In this document: piece by piece, positions 4,985 to 5,053 of the stretch
Position numbering within the stretch: position 1 is the first letter of the stretch
Layout: each line of letters begins with the position of its first letter
Origin: Chloroflexota bacterium
GTDB lineage: Bacteria > Chloroflexota > Limnocylindria > Limnocylindrales > CSP1-4
Assembly (NCBI GenBank): GCA_015661135.1
Contig: JACVXW010000106.1
Coordinates: 1-5,053 of the forward strand
Length of the DNA: 5,053 nt
Reading direction: 5' to 3'
Made by a program: the position numbers and the translations under genes
Notes under the pieces: generated by a model
What the model saw: only the letters and a program-made list of their open reading frames with translations
What the model was told of the DNA's origin: nothing
Database searches by the model: none

Positions 4985-5053
4985 GGGTGCCGCCGCCGCC
5001 GCGGGTGCCGCCGCCGCCGCGGGTGCCGCCGCCGCCGCGGGTGCCGCCGCCGC
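4985..5053. repeat. 18-bp tandem repeat running off the window
   Basis: The unit GGGTGCCGCCGCCGCCGC occurs as perfect copies at 4985-5002, 5003-5020 and 5021-5038. A fourth copy begins at 5039 and is cut at base 15 by the window end. Inside each unit is a GCC/CCG triplet run. Because 18 is a multiple of 3, any frame through it gives a six-residue repeat: G-A-A-A-A-A in the open plus frame, or G-G-G-G-T-R and A-A-A-A-A-P in minus frames. It could encode a flexible linker or be a non-coding minisatellite. Perfect identity suggests recent slippage expansion, or an assembly or sequencing artefact at a contig end. Confidence 0.9.

Noticed and set aside
4985..5053. CRISPR array
   Set aside because: The units abut with no unique spacers; it is a simple tandem repeat.

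Overview
This window is GC-rich (by eye about 70% G+C, not counted exactly). Its gene starts are compact or lack a Shine-Dalgarno sequence. Two of its genes belong to families I associate mainly with Chloroflexota and, less often, other high-GC phyla: a UlaG-like MBL-fold protein and an HExxH lipoprotein with a TSTEQVLHPEKY-type motif. A high-GC Chloroflexota lineage, probably from an environmental genome, is my best guess. That is inference from remembered family similarity, not a search.

Layout. A degenerate 13-bp tandem repeat (about 13-64) leads into ftcD (62-1045, +). ftcD overlaps hutI (1042-2418, +) by 4 bp (ATGA). The pair encodes the last two steps of histidine degradation by the formiminotransferase route: imidazolonepropionate to N-formimino-L-glutamate (HutI), then transfer of the formimino group to tetrahydrofolate, releasing glutamate (FtcD). 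hutH and hutU are not in the window. After a 54-bp gap comes a convergent gene (2473-3144, -) for a small MBL-fold protein. Its metal-binding histidines appear largely replaced, so it may be a pseudoenzyme. A 298-bp divergent intergenic region (3145-3442) follows. It is dense in potential structure: a 13-bp-stem hairpin, a four-run G-quadruplex motif and a set of mutually exclusive small hairpins. On the + strand beyond it, 3443-4732 encodes a lipoprotein with an HEFTH zinc-metallopeptidase motif.

The last 321 bp hold no recognisable gene. They contain two register-aligned open frames on opposite strands and end in an 18-bp GC-only-plus-T tandem repeat that runs off the window.

How the genes work together: ftcD and hutI clearly form one translationally coupled catabolic unit. 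The MBL protein and the lipoprotein are divergently transcribed and may share the structured region between them, but nothing links them functionally to histidine degradation. The items most worth following up are the MBL protein with the eroded metal site and the structured divergent region.
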